Assembly (NCBI GenBank): GCA_023375785.1
Contig: SZWC01002378.1
Coordinates: 70,925 to 105,808 of the forward strand
DNA length: 34,884 nt
Reading direction: 5' to 3'
From: Penium margaritaceum
Taxonomy: Eukaryota; Streptophyta; Zygnematophyceae; Desmidiales; Peniaceae
Position 1 is the stretch's first letter, and every line of letters begins with the position of its first letter. Of the stretch, positions 21,501 through 34,317 are shown piece after piece. The position numbers were made by a program, and so were the translations under genes. A model generated the notes under the pieces. It worked only from the letters and a program-made list of their open reading frames with translations, had not been told where the DNA came from and ran no database searches.

Positions 21501-24500
21501 GGACAAAGAACATCAATACATAGTGCTACGGTGTGGCTACTATGCACACCAAACAACCAAACTAGGCATATGTCACTGACGATGACCAGATAATTTCAAT
21601 CTGGGTGGTCAACGTTGACCAACCATAACACGAGTCACAAACGTTCAGGGGAGGAAACAATGCTATGCGAATATCAGATCTCAACTAGCAAGTACAACGC
21701 CCTTCAGTCAGTAGTAGCACAGTGTCTCTACCATGCACAATGCCCGACAAATATAGGCATATGTGCTGCCTTTGACCAAAGAAATCCGCTGTGTGTGGTC
21801 AACGTTGACAACTCATAATACGAGTCACAAATGGTCACAAGGAGAAACAATGGTTTGGGAACACCGAGTATCAAATAGCAAGCACAAGGAGGTTCAATAC
21901 GTTGTGGCACAGTTTGGATACCATGCATGATGACCAACCAAAGTAGGTATATGTCACTGACCATGACCAAATAATGGCACTAAGTGTGGTAAACCTTGAC
22001 AACTCATAACACAAGTCACAAATGGTCAGGGTGGAATGTAATGGGATGTTAACACAAGTTATCGACTAGCAAGTACAAATACATTCAATATGTAGTGGCA
22101 CAGCGTGGCTACAATGCACTGTGACCAACCAACGCATGCATATGTCACTGACCATGAACAAAGAATTTCACTCCATGTGGTCAACATTTACAACTCACAA
22201 CACGCGTCATAGGTAGTCAAAGGGGGATAACAATGGTTTGGGAACAGTGGCTGTCATCAAGAAAGCACAAAGACCTTCGATACGTAATGACACGGCGTGG
22301 TAACCATGTACAGTAACAGACCAAAGTAGGCATGTGTCACAAACCATGACCAAACGAATTTCACAGTGTATGGTCAACGCTGAAAACTCATAACACGAGT
22401 CACAACTGGTCAGTGGGGGAAACCACGGGTTGGGAACACTGGTTATGAACTAGCAAGTAGAAATACTTTAGAGGAGTAGTGGCACGGCGTGGCTAGGGTG
22501 CACAGTGACCAACCAAAGGATGCATATGTCACTTACTATGACCGAAGAAGTCCATCATGTGTGGTCAACGTTGACAACTCATAACACGAGTCACAAATGG
22601 TCAAAGGGAGATACAATGGTTTGAGAACCCTATGTATCGACTATAAAGGACAATGAACCTCAATACGTGGTGGCACGGTGTGGCTAATGTGCACACTAAA
22701 CAACCAAACTAGGCATATGTCACTGACCATGACGAGAGGATTTCAATATGGGTGGTCAACGTTGACCAACCAAAACACGAGTCAAAAACGGTCAGGGGAG
22801 GAAACAATGCTATGGGAATATCAGTTCTCAACTAACAAGTACAGCAACATTCAGTCAGTAGTAGCACGATGTGGCTACCATGCACAATGAACGACCAAAG
22901 TAGGCATATGTACTGCCTTTGACCAAAGAAATCTGCTCTGGGTGGTCAACATTGACAACTCATAATATGAGTCACAAATGGTCAGAGGGGGCAACAATGC
23001 TTTGGGAACACCAAGTATCAAAAAGCAAGCACAAGGAGCTTCAATACATTATGGCACGGTGTGGATACCATGCACGATGACCAACCAAAGTAGGCATAGG
23101 TCACTGACCATGACCAAATAATGGCACTAAGTGTGGTAAACCTTGACAACTCATAACACGAGTCACAAATGTTCAGTGTGGAAGACACTGATTTGTTAAC
23201 ACTAGTTATTGACTAGCAAGTACAAATACCTTAAATATGTAGTGGCACAGTGTGGCTACAATGCACAGTGACCAACCAAAGTATGCAGGTGTCACCGACC
23301 ATGAACAAAGAATTTCATATCATATGGTCAACATTTGCAACTCACAACACGAGTCAGTGATAGTCAGAGGGGGTAACAATGGTTTGCAAACACTAGCTGT
23401 CAACAAGAAAACACACAGACCTTTGATACGTAATGACACGGAGTGGTAACAATGTGCAGTGATAAACCAAAGTAGGCATGTGTCAGAAACCATGACCAAA
23501 CGGATTTTACAGTGTGTGGTCAACGTTGAAAACTCATACCACGAGTCACAAATGGTCAGTGGGGGAGACCATGGGTTGGGAGCGCTAGTTATCAACTAGA
23601 AAGTAGAAAGCGTTTCAACAAGTAGAGGCACGGTGTGGCTACTGTGCACAGTGACCAACCAACGGATGCATGTCACTTGTATGACCGGAGAAGTACACTA
23701 TGTGTGGTCAACATGGACAACTCATAACACGAGTCACAAATGGTCAGAGGGAGAGACAATGGTTTGAGAACCCTATGTATTAACTAGAAAGGACAAAGAA
23801 CTTCAATACGTAGTGGCACGGTGTGGCTAATATGCACACCAAACAACCAAACTAGGCATATGTCACTGACCATGACCAGATAACTTCAATGTGGGTGGCC
23901 AACGTTTACCAACCATGACAGGAGTCACAAACAGTTAGGGGAGGAAACAATGCTATGGGAATATCAGTTCTCAACTAGCAAGTACAACGACCTTCAGTCA
24001 GTAGTAGCATGGTGTGGCTACCATGCACAGTGACCGACCAAAGTAGGCATATGTACTGCCTTTGACAAAAGAAATCTTGCGTGTGTGGTCAACGTTAACA
24101 ACTCATAATACGAGTCACAAATGGTCTGAGGGGGAAATAATGGTTTGGGAACACCGAATATCAACTAGCAAGCACAAGGAGCTTCAATACGTTTTGGCAC
24201 AGTGTGGATACGATGCACGATGACCAACCAAAGTAGGCATATATCGCTGACCATGAAAAAATAATGGCACTAAGTGTGGCAAACCTTGACAACTCATTAC
24301 ACGAGTCACAAATGGTCAGGGTTGAAGATAATGATTTGTGAATACTGGTTATTGACTAGCAAGTACAAATACCTTCAATATGTAGTGGCAGAGCGTGGCT
24401 ACAATACACAGTGACCAACCAAAGTATGCATATGTCACTGACCATGAACAAAGAATTTCACTTCATGTGGTCAGTATTTACAACTAACAACACGAGCCAC

Positions 24501-26605
24501 TGATAGTTAGATGGGATAACAATGGGTTGGGAACACTAGCTGTCAACAAGAAAGCACAAAGACCTTCGATACGTAATGACACGGTGTGGTAACCATGTAT
24601 AGTGACAAACCAAAGTAGGCATGTGTCACAAACCATGACCAAACGGATTTCACGGTGTTTGGTCAACGTTGAAAACTCATAACACGAGTCACAAATGATC
24701 AGTGGGGGAGACCGTGGGTTGGGAACACTAGTTATCAACTAGCAAGTAGAAAGCTTTTCAACAAGTAGTGGCACAATGTGGCTAGCGTGGACATTGACCA
24801 ACCAAAGGATGCATATGTCACTGCCTATGACCAAAGAAGTCCACTATGTGTGGTCAACATTGACAACTCATGAAACAAGTCGCAAATGCTCAGACGGAGA
24901 GACAATGGTTTGGGAACCCTATGTATCAACTAGAAAAGAAAAAAAACATCAATACGTAGTGGCACAGTGTGGCTACTATGCACACCAGACAACCAAACTA
25001 GGCATATGTCACTGACTATGACCAGATAACTTCAATATGGGTGGTCAACATTGACCAACCATAACACGTGTCACAAACGGTCAGGGGAGGAAACAATGCT
25101 ATGGGAATATCAGCTCTGAGCTAGCAAGTACAACGACCTTCAGTCAGTAGTAGCACGTGGGTACCATGCACAATGACCGATGAAAGTAGGCATATGTACT
25201 GCCTTTGACCAAAGAATTCCGCTGTGTGTGGTCAACGTTGACAACTCATGATACGAGTCACAAATGGTCAGAGGGGGGAAACAATGGGTTGGGAACACTG
25301 AGTATCAAACAGCAAGCACAAGGAGCTTTAATACGTTGTGGCACAGTGTGGATACCATGCACAATGACCAACCAACGTAGGCATATGTCACTGACCATGA
25401 CCAGATAATAGCACTAAGTGTGGTAAACCGTGAAAACTAATAACACGAGTCACAAATCGTCAGGGTGGAAGATAATGGTTTGTGAATACCAGTTATCGAC
25501 TAGCAAGTACAAACACCTTCAATATGTAGTGGCACAGTGTGGCTAAAATGCACAGTGACCAACCAAAGTATGCATATGTCACTGACCTTGAACAAACTAT
25601 TTCACTTCATGTGGTCAACATTTACAACTCACAACACGGGTCACAGATAGTCAGAGGGGGCTAACAATGGTTTGGGAACACTAGCTGTCAACAAGGAAGC
25701 ACAAATACCTTCAATACGTAATGACACGGCGTGGTAACAATGTACAGTGACAAACCAAAGTGGGCATGTGTCACAAACCATGACCAAACGGATTTCATAG
25801 TGTGTGGTCAATGTTGAAAAGTCAGAATACAACTCACAAATGGTCAGTGGGGGAAACCATGGGTTGGGAACACTAGTTATCAACTAGCAAGTTGAAATAT
25901 TTTCAACAAGTAGTGGCATGGTGTGGCTAGCGTGCACAGTGACCAACCAAAGGATGCATATGTCCCTGACTATGAACGAAGAAGTCCACTATGTGTGGTT
26001 AACATTGACAACTCATAACACGAGTCACAAATGGTGAGAGGGAGAGACGATGGTTGGGAACCCTATGTATCGACCAGAAAGGACAAATAACTTCAACACG
26101 TAGTGGCACGGTGTGGCTAATATGCACACCAAACAGCCAAACTAGGCATATGTCACTGACCATGACCAGGGAATTTCAATATGGGTGGTCAGCGTTGACC
26201 AACCATAACACGAGACAAAGATGGTCTGGGGAGAAAACAATGCTACGGGAATATCAGTTCTCAACCAGAAAGCACAACGACCGTCGGTCGGTAGTAGCAC
26301 GGCGTGGCAACCATGGACAATGATTGACCAAAGTAGGCATATGTACAGCCTTTGAGCAAATAAACCCGCTGTGTGTAGTCAACATTGAGAACTCATAATA
26401 CGAGTCAAAAATTGTCAGATGGGAGAACAATGGTTTGGGAACACCTAGTATCAAATAGCAAGCAAAAGGAGCTTGAATACGTCGTGGCATGGCGTGGATA
26501 CCATGCACGATGACCAACCAAAGTAGGCATATGTCACGGACCATGACCAAATAATGGCACTAAGTGTGGTAAACCTTCACAACTCGTAACACGAGTCACA
26601 AATCG

Positions 26606-27566
26606 TCAAGGTGGAAGATAATGGTAATAGTTTTTGACTAGCAAGTACAAATACCTTCAATATGTAGTGGCACAGTGTGGCTATAATGCACAGTGACCAA
26701 CCAAAGTATGCATATGTGACTGACCGTGAACAAAAAATATCACTTCATGTGGTCAACATTTACAACTCACAACACGGGTCACATATAGTCAGAGGGGGCT
26801 AACAATTGTTTGGGAACAGTGGCTGTCAACATGAAAGCACAAAGACCCTTTGACCAAACAAATCCGCTGTTTGTGGTCAACGTTGACAACTCATAATACA
26901 AGTCACAAATGGTCAGAGGGGGAAACGATTGTTTGGGAACAGTGAGTATCAAATAGCAAGCACAATGAGCCTCAATACGCTGTGGCACAGTGTGGATACC
27001 ATGCACGATGACCAACCAATGTAAGCAGATGTCACTGACAATGACCAAATAATGGCACTAAGTGTGGTAAACCTTGACAACTCATAACACAAGTCACAAA
27101 TGGTCCGGGTGAAAGATAATGGTTTGTAAATACTAGTTATAAAATAGCAAGGGTTGGGAACAAGTAGTGTCACGTAAAATACGCTCAGGGGAGGAAACAA
27201 TGCTATGGGAATATCATTTGTCAATTAGCAAGTACAATGACCTTCAGTCAGCAGTAGCACGGTATGACTACCATGCACAATGAACGACCAAAGTAGGCAT
27301 ATGTAGTGCCTTCGACCAAAGAAATCTCCTGTGTGTGGTCAACATTGACAACTCATAATACGAGTCACAAATGGTCAGAGGGGGGAAACAATGGTTTGGG
27401 AACAGCAAGTTTCAAGAAACAAGCACAAGGAGCTTCAATACGCTGTGGCACGGTGTGGATACCATGCACGATGTCCAACCAAAGTAGGCATATGTCACTG
27501 ACTATGATCAAATAATGGCACTAAGTGTGGTAAACCTTGACAACTCATAACACGAGTCACAAATGG
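26606..27566 (+). repeat. Two truncated higher-order units with hybrid monomers
   Basis: In the unit from 26606 a B monomer passes into E near 26847, where AAAGACC meets CTTTGACCAAAC. The unit is then only 498 bases (A, B/E, F). In the next (27104, 463 bases) the A monomer breaks near 27150 and, after a short scrambled stretch with C-like words (GGGTTGGGAACAAGTAG), re-enters E at about 27184. Two consecutive deletions mark a local hot spot of exchange. Confidence 0.82.
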
Positions 27567-28711
27567 TCAGGGTGGAAGATAATGGTTTGTGAATGCTAGT
27601 TATTGACTAGCAAGTACGAATACCTTCAACATGTAGTGGCACAATGTGGCTACAATGCACAGTGACCAACCAAAGTATGCATATGTCACTGACCATGAAC
27701 AAACTACTTCACTTCATGTGGTCAACATTTACAACTCACCACACAAGTCACTGACAGTCAGAGGGGGTAACAATGGTTTGGGAACACTAGTTGTCATAAA
27801 GAAAGCACAAAGACCTTCGATACGTAATGACACGGCGTGGTAACCATGTACAGTGACAAACCAAAATAGGTACGTGTCACAAACCATGACCTAACGGATT
27901 TCACAGTGTGTGGTCAACGTTGAAAACTCATACCACGAGTCACAACTGGTCAGTGGGGGAGACCATGGGTTGGGAACACTAGTTATCAAATAGCAAGTAG
28001 AAAGATTTTCAACAAGTAGTGGCACGGTGTGGCTAGCGTGCACAATGACCAACCAAAGGATGCATATGTCACTGACTATGACCGAAGAAGTCCACTATGT
28101 GTGGTCAACATTGACAACTCATAACACGAGTCACAAATGGTCAGATGGAGAGACAATGGTTTGGGAACCCTATGTATCAACTAGGAAGGACAAAGAACTC
28201 AATACTTAGTGGCAGGGTGTGGCTACTATGCACACCAAACAACCAAACTAGGCATATGTCACAGACCATGTCTAGACCATTTCAATATTGGTGGTCAACG
28301 TTGATAATCCATAAAACGAGTCACAAACGGTCAGAGGAGGAAACAATGCTATGGGAATATCAGTTCTCAACTAGCAAGTACAACGATCTTCAGTCACTAG
28401 TAGCATGGTGTGGCTACCATGCACAATGACCGACCAAAGTAGGCATATGTACTGCCTTTGACCAAAGAAATCCGCTGTGTGTGGTCAGCGATGACAACTC
28501 ATAATACGAGTCACAAATGGTGAGAAGGGGGAACAATGGTTTGGGTACACTGAGTATCAAATAGCAAGCACAAGGAGCTTCAATATGGTGTGGCACAGTG
28601 TGGATACCATGCACGATGAGCAGCCAAAGTAGGCACATGTCACTGACTATGAGCAAATAATGGAACTAAGTGTGGTAAACCTTGAAAACTCATAACACGA
28701 GTCACAAATGG
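27567..28711 (+). repeat. One regular higher-order unit between deletion-bearing units
   Basis: A complete A-F unit of 1145 bases lies between the two shortened units on its left and the shortened unit beginning at 28712. Confidence 0.88.
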
Positions 28712-29472
28712 TCAGGGTGGAAGATAATGATTTGTGAATACTAGTTATTGACTAGCAAGTACAAATACATTCAATGTGTAGTGGACAGTGTGGCTACAAT
28801 GCACAATGACCAACCAAAGGATGCATATGTGGCTCACTATGACCGAAGAAGTCCACTATGTATGGTCAACATTGACAACTCATAATACGAGTCACAAATG
28901 GTCAGAGGGGGAGACAATGGTTTGAGAATACTGTGTATCAACTAGAAAAGACAAAGAACTTCAATACGTAGTGGCACGGTGAGGCTAATATGCACACCTA
29001 ACAGCCAAACTAGGCATATGTCACTAACCATGACCAGATGATTTCAATATGGGTGGTCAACGTTGACCAACCATGACACGAGTCATGAACGGTCAGGGGA
29101 AAAAACAATGCTATGGGAATATCAGTTATCAACTAGCAAGTACAACGACCTTCAGTCAGTAGTAGCACGGTGTGGCTACCATGCACAATGACCGACCAAA
29201 GAAGGCATATGTACTGTCTTTGACCACAGAAATCCGCTGTGTGTGGTCAACATTGACAGCTCATAACACGAGTCACAAATGGTCATAGGGGGAAACAATG
29301 GTTTGGGAACACTGAGTATCAAATAGCAAGCACAATGAGCTTCAATAAGTTGTGGCACAGTGTGGATACCATGCACGATGACCAACCAAAGTAAGCTATG
29401 TCACTGACCATTACCAAATAATGGCACTAAGTATGGTCAACCTTGACAACTCATAACACGAGTCACAAATGG
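28712..29472 (+). repeat. Four-monomer unit with A/C hybrid
   Basis: The A monomer (GGAAGATAATGATTTGTG) changes into C near 28805, where GACCAACCAAAGGATGCATA replaces the A-type GTATGCATA word. D, E and F follow. The unit is 761 bases, about four monomers, so two monomers' worth of sequence is missing at a homologous position. Confidence 0.85.
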
Positions 29473-32400
29473 TCAGGGTAGAAGACAATGACTTGTGAAT
29501 ACTAGTTCTTGACTAGCAAGTACAAATACCTTCAATATGTAGTGGCACATTGTGGCTACAATGCACAGTGACCAACCAAAGTATGCATGTTTCACTGACC
29601 ATGAACAAAGAATTTCACTTCATGTGGTCAACATTTACAACACACAACACAAGTCACTGATAGTCAGAGGGGGTAACAATGGTTTGGGAACACTAGCTGT
29701 CAACAAGAAAGCACAAAGGCCTTCGATACATAATGACACGGCGTGGTCACCATGTACAGTGGCAAACCAAAATAAGCATGTGTCACAAACCATGACCAAA
29801 CGGATTTCACTGTGTGTGGTTAACGTTGAAAACTCATAACTAGAGTGACAAATGGTCAGTGGGGAAGACAATGGGTTGGGAACACTAGTTATGAACCAGC
29901 AAGTAGAAATATTTTCAACAAGTAGTGGCATGGTATGGCTAGCCTGGACAGTGACCAACCAAAGGATGCATATGTCACTTACTATGAACTAATAACTCCA
30001 CCTTGTGTGGTCAACATCGACAAATCATAACACGAGTCACAAATGGTCAGAGGGAGAGACAACGGTTTGGGAACCCTATGTTTCGACTAGAAAGAACAAA
30101 GAATTTCAATACGTAGTGGCACGGTGAGGCTAATATGCACACCTAACAGCCAAACTAGGCATATGTCACTGACCATGACCAGGGAATTTCAATATGGATT
30201 GTCAACGTTGACCAGCCATAACACGAGACAAAAACGGTCAGGGGAGAAAACAATGCTATAGGAATATCAGTTCACAACAAGAAAGTACAACGACCTTCAG
30301 TCGGTAATAGCAGGGCGTGGCAACCATGCACAATGATCGACCAAAGTAGACACACGTTCTGCCTTTGAGCAAAAGAAACCGCAATGTGTGGTCAACATTG
30401 ACAACTCATAACACAAGTCACAAATGGTCAGTGAAGAAAACAATGGTTTAGAAACACCAAGTATCAAATAGCAAGCACAAGGAGCTTCAATACATTGTGG
30501 AACGGTGTGGATACCATGCACGATGACCAACCAAAGTAGGCATGTTTCACTGACCATGACCAAATAATGGCACTAAGTATGATAAACCTTGACAACCCAT
30601 AACACAAGTCACAAATGGTCAGGGTGGAATGTAATGATTTGTGAATACTAGTTATTGACTAGCAAGTACAAATACCTTCATTATGTTGTGGCACACTGTG
30701 GCTACAATGGATTGTGACCAACCAAAACATGCACATGTGACTAACCATGAACAAATAAGTTCACTTCATGTGGTCAACATGTACAAGTCACAACACGTGT
30801 CACAGATAGTCAGAGGGGGCTAACAGTGGTTTGGAAATACTTGCTGTCAACAAGAAATCACAAAGACCCTCGATACGTAATGACTCGGCGTGGAAACCAT
30901 ATACTGTAACAAACCAAAGTAGGCATGTGTCCCAAGCCATAACCAAACGGATTTTACAGTGTGTGGACAACGTTGAAAACTCATAACACGAGTTACAACT
31001 GGTCAGTGGGGGAGACCATGGGTTGATAACAATAGTTATCAACTAGCAAGTAGAAAGATTTTCAACAAGTAGTGGCACGGTGTGGCTAGCGTGCACAGTG
31101 ACCAACCAAAGGATGCATATGTCACTGACTATGACTGAAGAAGTCCATTATGTGTGGCCAACATTGACAACTCATAACACGAGTCACAAATTGTCAGAGG
31201 GAGATACAATGGTTTGAGACCCCTATGTATCGACTAGAAAGGACAAGGAACTTCAAAACGTAGTGGCACGGTGTGGCTAATATGCACACCAAACAACCAA
31301 CCTAGGCATATGCAACAGACCATGACGAGAGAATTTCAATATGGGCGGTCAATGTTGACCATCCATAACACGAGTCAAAAACGGTCAAGGGAGGAAACAA
31401 TGCTATGGGAATATCAGTTGTCAACTATCAAGAACAACAACCTTCAGTCAGTAGTAGCACGGTGTGGCTACCATGCACAATGAACGACCAAAGTAGGCAT
31501 ATGTAGTGCCTTTGACCAAAGAAATCTGCTGTGTGTGGTCAACATTCACAACTAATAATACGAGTCACAAATGGTCAGAAGGGGAAACAACGGTTTGGGC
31601 ACACCAAGTATCAAAAAGCAAGCACAAGGGGCTTTAATACGTTGTGGCACGATGTGGATACAATGCACAATGACCAACCAAAATAGGCATATGTCACTAA
31701 CCATGACCAAATAATGGCACTACGTGTGGTAACCCTTGACAAATCATAACACAAGTCACAAATGGTCAGGAAGGAAGATAATGATTTGTGAATACTAGTT
31801 ATTGAATAGCAAGTACAAATACCTTCGATATATAGTGGCACAGTGTGGCTACAATGCACAGTGACCAACCAAAGTATGCATATGTCACTGACCATGAACA
31901 AAGAATTTCACTTCATGTGGTCAACATTTACAGCTCACAACAGGAGTCACTGATAGTCAGAGGGGGTAACAATGGTTTGGCAAGACTAGCTGTCAACAAG
32001 AAAGCACAAAGACCTTTGATACGTAATGACACGGCCTTGTAACCATGTGCAGTGACAAACCAAAGTAGGCATGTGTCACAAACTATGTCCAAAGGGATTT
32101 CACAGTGTGTGGTCAACGTTGACAACTCATAACACGAGTCACAAATGGTCAGTGGGGGAGACCATGGGTTGGGAACACTAGTTATCAACTAGCCAGTAGA
32201 AAGATGTTTAAGAAGTAGTGGCACGGTGTGGCTACCGTATACAGTGACCAACCAAAGGATGCATATGTCACTGACTATGACCGAATAAGTCCACTTTGTG
32301 TGGTCAACGTTGACAACTCATAACACAAGTCACAAATGGTCAGAGGGAGAGACAATGGTTTGGGAACCCTATGTATAACCTAGAAAGGACAAAGAACTTC

Positions 32401-34057
32401 AATACGTAGTGGCACGGTGTGGCTATTGTGCACACCAAACAACCAAGCTAGGCATATGTCACTGACAATGACCAGATAATTCAAATATGGGTGGTCAACG
32501 TTGACCAGCCATAACACGGGTCACAAACGGTCAGGGGATGAAACAATGCTATGGGAATATCAGTTCTCAACTAGCAAGTACAACGACCTCGAGTCAGTAG
32601 TAGCACAGTGTGGCTACCATGCACAATGACCGACCAAAGTAGGCATATGTACTGCCTTTGACCAAAGAAATCCGCTGTGTGTGGTAAACATTGACATCTC
32701 ATGATGCGAGTCACTAATGGTCAGAGGGGGAAACAATAGTTTGGGACCACCAAGTATCAAAAAGCAAGCACAAGGAGCTTTAATACGTTGTGGCACGGTG
32801 TGGATACAATGCACAATGACCAGCCAAAATAGGAATATGTCACTAACCATGACCAAATAATGGCACTACGTGTGGTAAACCTTGACAAATCACAACACTA
32901 GTCACAAATGGTCAGGGTGGAAGATAATGATTTGTGAAGACTAGTTATTGACTAGCAAGTACAAATACCTTCAATATGTAGTCGCACAGCGTGGCTACAA
33001 TGCACAGTGACCAACCAAAGTATGCATATGTCACTGACCATGAACAAAGAAGTTCACTTCATGTGGTCAACATTTACAGCTCACAACAGGAGTCACTGAT
33101 AGTCAGAGGGGGTAACAATGGTTTGGCAACACCAGCTGTCAACAAGAAAGCACAAAGACCTTCGATACGTAATGACACGGCCTTGTAACCATGTGTAGTG
33201 ACAAACCAAAGTTGGCATGTGTCACAAACTATGTCCAAAGGGATTTCACAGTGTGTGGTCAACGTTAACAACTCATAACACGAGTCACAAATGGTCAGTG
33301 GGGGAGACCATGGGTTGGGAACACTAGTTATCAACTAGCCAGTAGAAAGATTTTTAAGAAGTAGTGGCACGGTGTGGGTAGCGTATACAGTGACCTACCA
33401 AAGGATGCATATGTCACTGACTATGACCGAAGAAGTCCACTTTGTGTGGTCAACGTTGACAACCCATAACACGAGTCACAAATAATCAGAGGGAGAGACA
33501 ATGGTTTGGAAACCCTATGTATAACCTATAAAGGACAAAGAACTTCAATACGTAGTGGCACAGTGTGGCTACTATGCACACCAAACAACCAAGCTAGGCA
33601 TATGTCACTGACCATGACCAGATAATTTAAATATGGGTGGTCAACGTTGACCAGCCATAACACGAGTCATAAACGGTCAGGGGAGGAAACAATGCTATGG
33701 GAATATCAGTTCTCAACTAGCAAGTACAACAACCTTGAGTCAGTAGTAGCACAGTGTGGCTACCATGTACAATGAACGACCAAAGTAGGCATATGTACTG
33801 CCTTTGACCAAAGAAATCCGCTGTGTGTTGTAAACGTTGACATCTCATGATGCGAGTCACTAATGGTCAGAGGGGGAAACAATGGTTTGGGACCACCAAG
33901 TATCAAAAAGCAAGCATAAGGAGCTTCAATACTTTGTGGCACGGTGTGGATACCATGCACGATGACCAACCAAAGTAGGCATATGTCACTGACCATGACC
34001 AGATAATGGCACTAAGTGTGGTAAACATTGACAACTCATAACACAAGTCACAAATGG
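29473..34057 (+). repeat. Four regular higher-order units at the right end
   Basis: Type A starts at 29473, 30619, 31766, 32912 and 34058 are 1146-1147 apart. The two units from 31766 and 32912 share private variants: CACGGCCTTGTAACC at 32030 and 33176, ACTATGTCCAAAGGG, TGATGCGAGTCACTAATGG and TTTGGGACCACCAAG. They are therefore sister copies. Confidence 0.9.
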
Positions 34058-34317
34058 TCAGGGTGGAAGATAATGGTTTGTGAATACTAGATATTGACTA
34101 GCAAGTACAAATACCTTCAATATGTAGTGGCACAGTGTGGCTACAATGCACAGTGACCAACCAAAGTAGGCATATGTCACTCACCATGAACAAAGAATTT
34201 CACTTCATGTGGTCAACATTTACAACTCACAACACGGGTCGCAAATAGTCAGAGGGGGGCTAATAATGGTTTGGGAACACTAGCTGTCAACAAGAAAGCA
34301 CAAAGACCTTCAATACG
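34058..34317 (+). repeat. Terminal partial unit: monomer A and the first third of B
   Basis: A full A monomer is followed by B up to CTTCAATACGT, where the expected continuation AATGACACGG is replaced by retroelement sequence. The break is sharp, at about 34317-34319. Confidence 0.88.

Larger units (their letters stand above)
17441..26605 (+). repeat. Eight uninterrupted 1146-base higher-order units
   Basis: Successive type A starts at 17441, 18587, 19734, 20880, 22026, 23173, 24316, 25460 and 26606 are 1143-1147 apart, each unit being A-B-C-D-E-F. This is the best-ordered part of the array. Within it, units 1-3 share private variants with units 4-6, pointing to a second duplication level of about 3439 bases. 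Confidence 0.93.
15457..34317 (+). repeat. 191-base satellite array with hexameric higher-order repeat
   Basis: About 18.9 kb of head-to-tail monomers of 190-192 bases. Each has the same skeleton: GGTCAG, a GGGAACACTAGTTATC-type word, CAATACGTAGTGGCACGG, CAGTGACCAACCAAAG, CATATGTCAC, TGTGGTCAAC and finally ACACGAGTCACAAATGGTCA. Six monomer types (A-F) differ at diagnostic positions and recur in fixed order, giving a unit of 1146 bases. Type A begins (TCAGGGTGG or variant) at 15641, 17441, 18587, 19734, 20880, 22026, 23173, 24316, 25460, 26606, 27104, 27567, 28712, 29473, 30619, 31766, 32912 and 34058. Regular intervals are 1143-1147; four intervals are irregular. A length of 191 is not a multiple of three, so the many 60-100 residue open frames do not persist between monomers and are not genes. 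Confidence 0.97.

Noticed and set aside
21340..21579. Repeated frames of about 80 residues (MWLACT...) recurring through 15.5-34.3 kb as a small gene family
   Set aside because: They recur with the satellite unit, and the monomer length of 191 breaks the frame each time. Copies carry stops and frameshifts, and frames exist on both strands.
15457..34317. CRISPR array
   Set aside because: Monomers are contiguous, long and similar over their full length. There are no short identical repeats with unique spacers and no cas genes.
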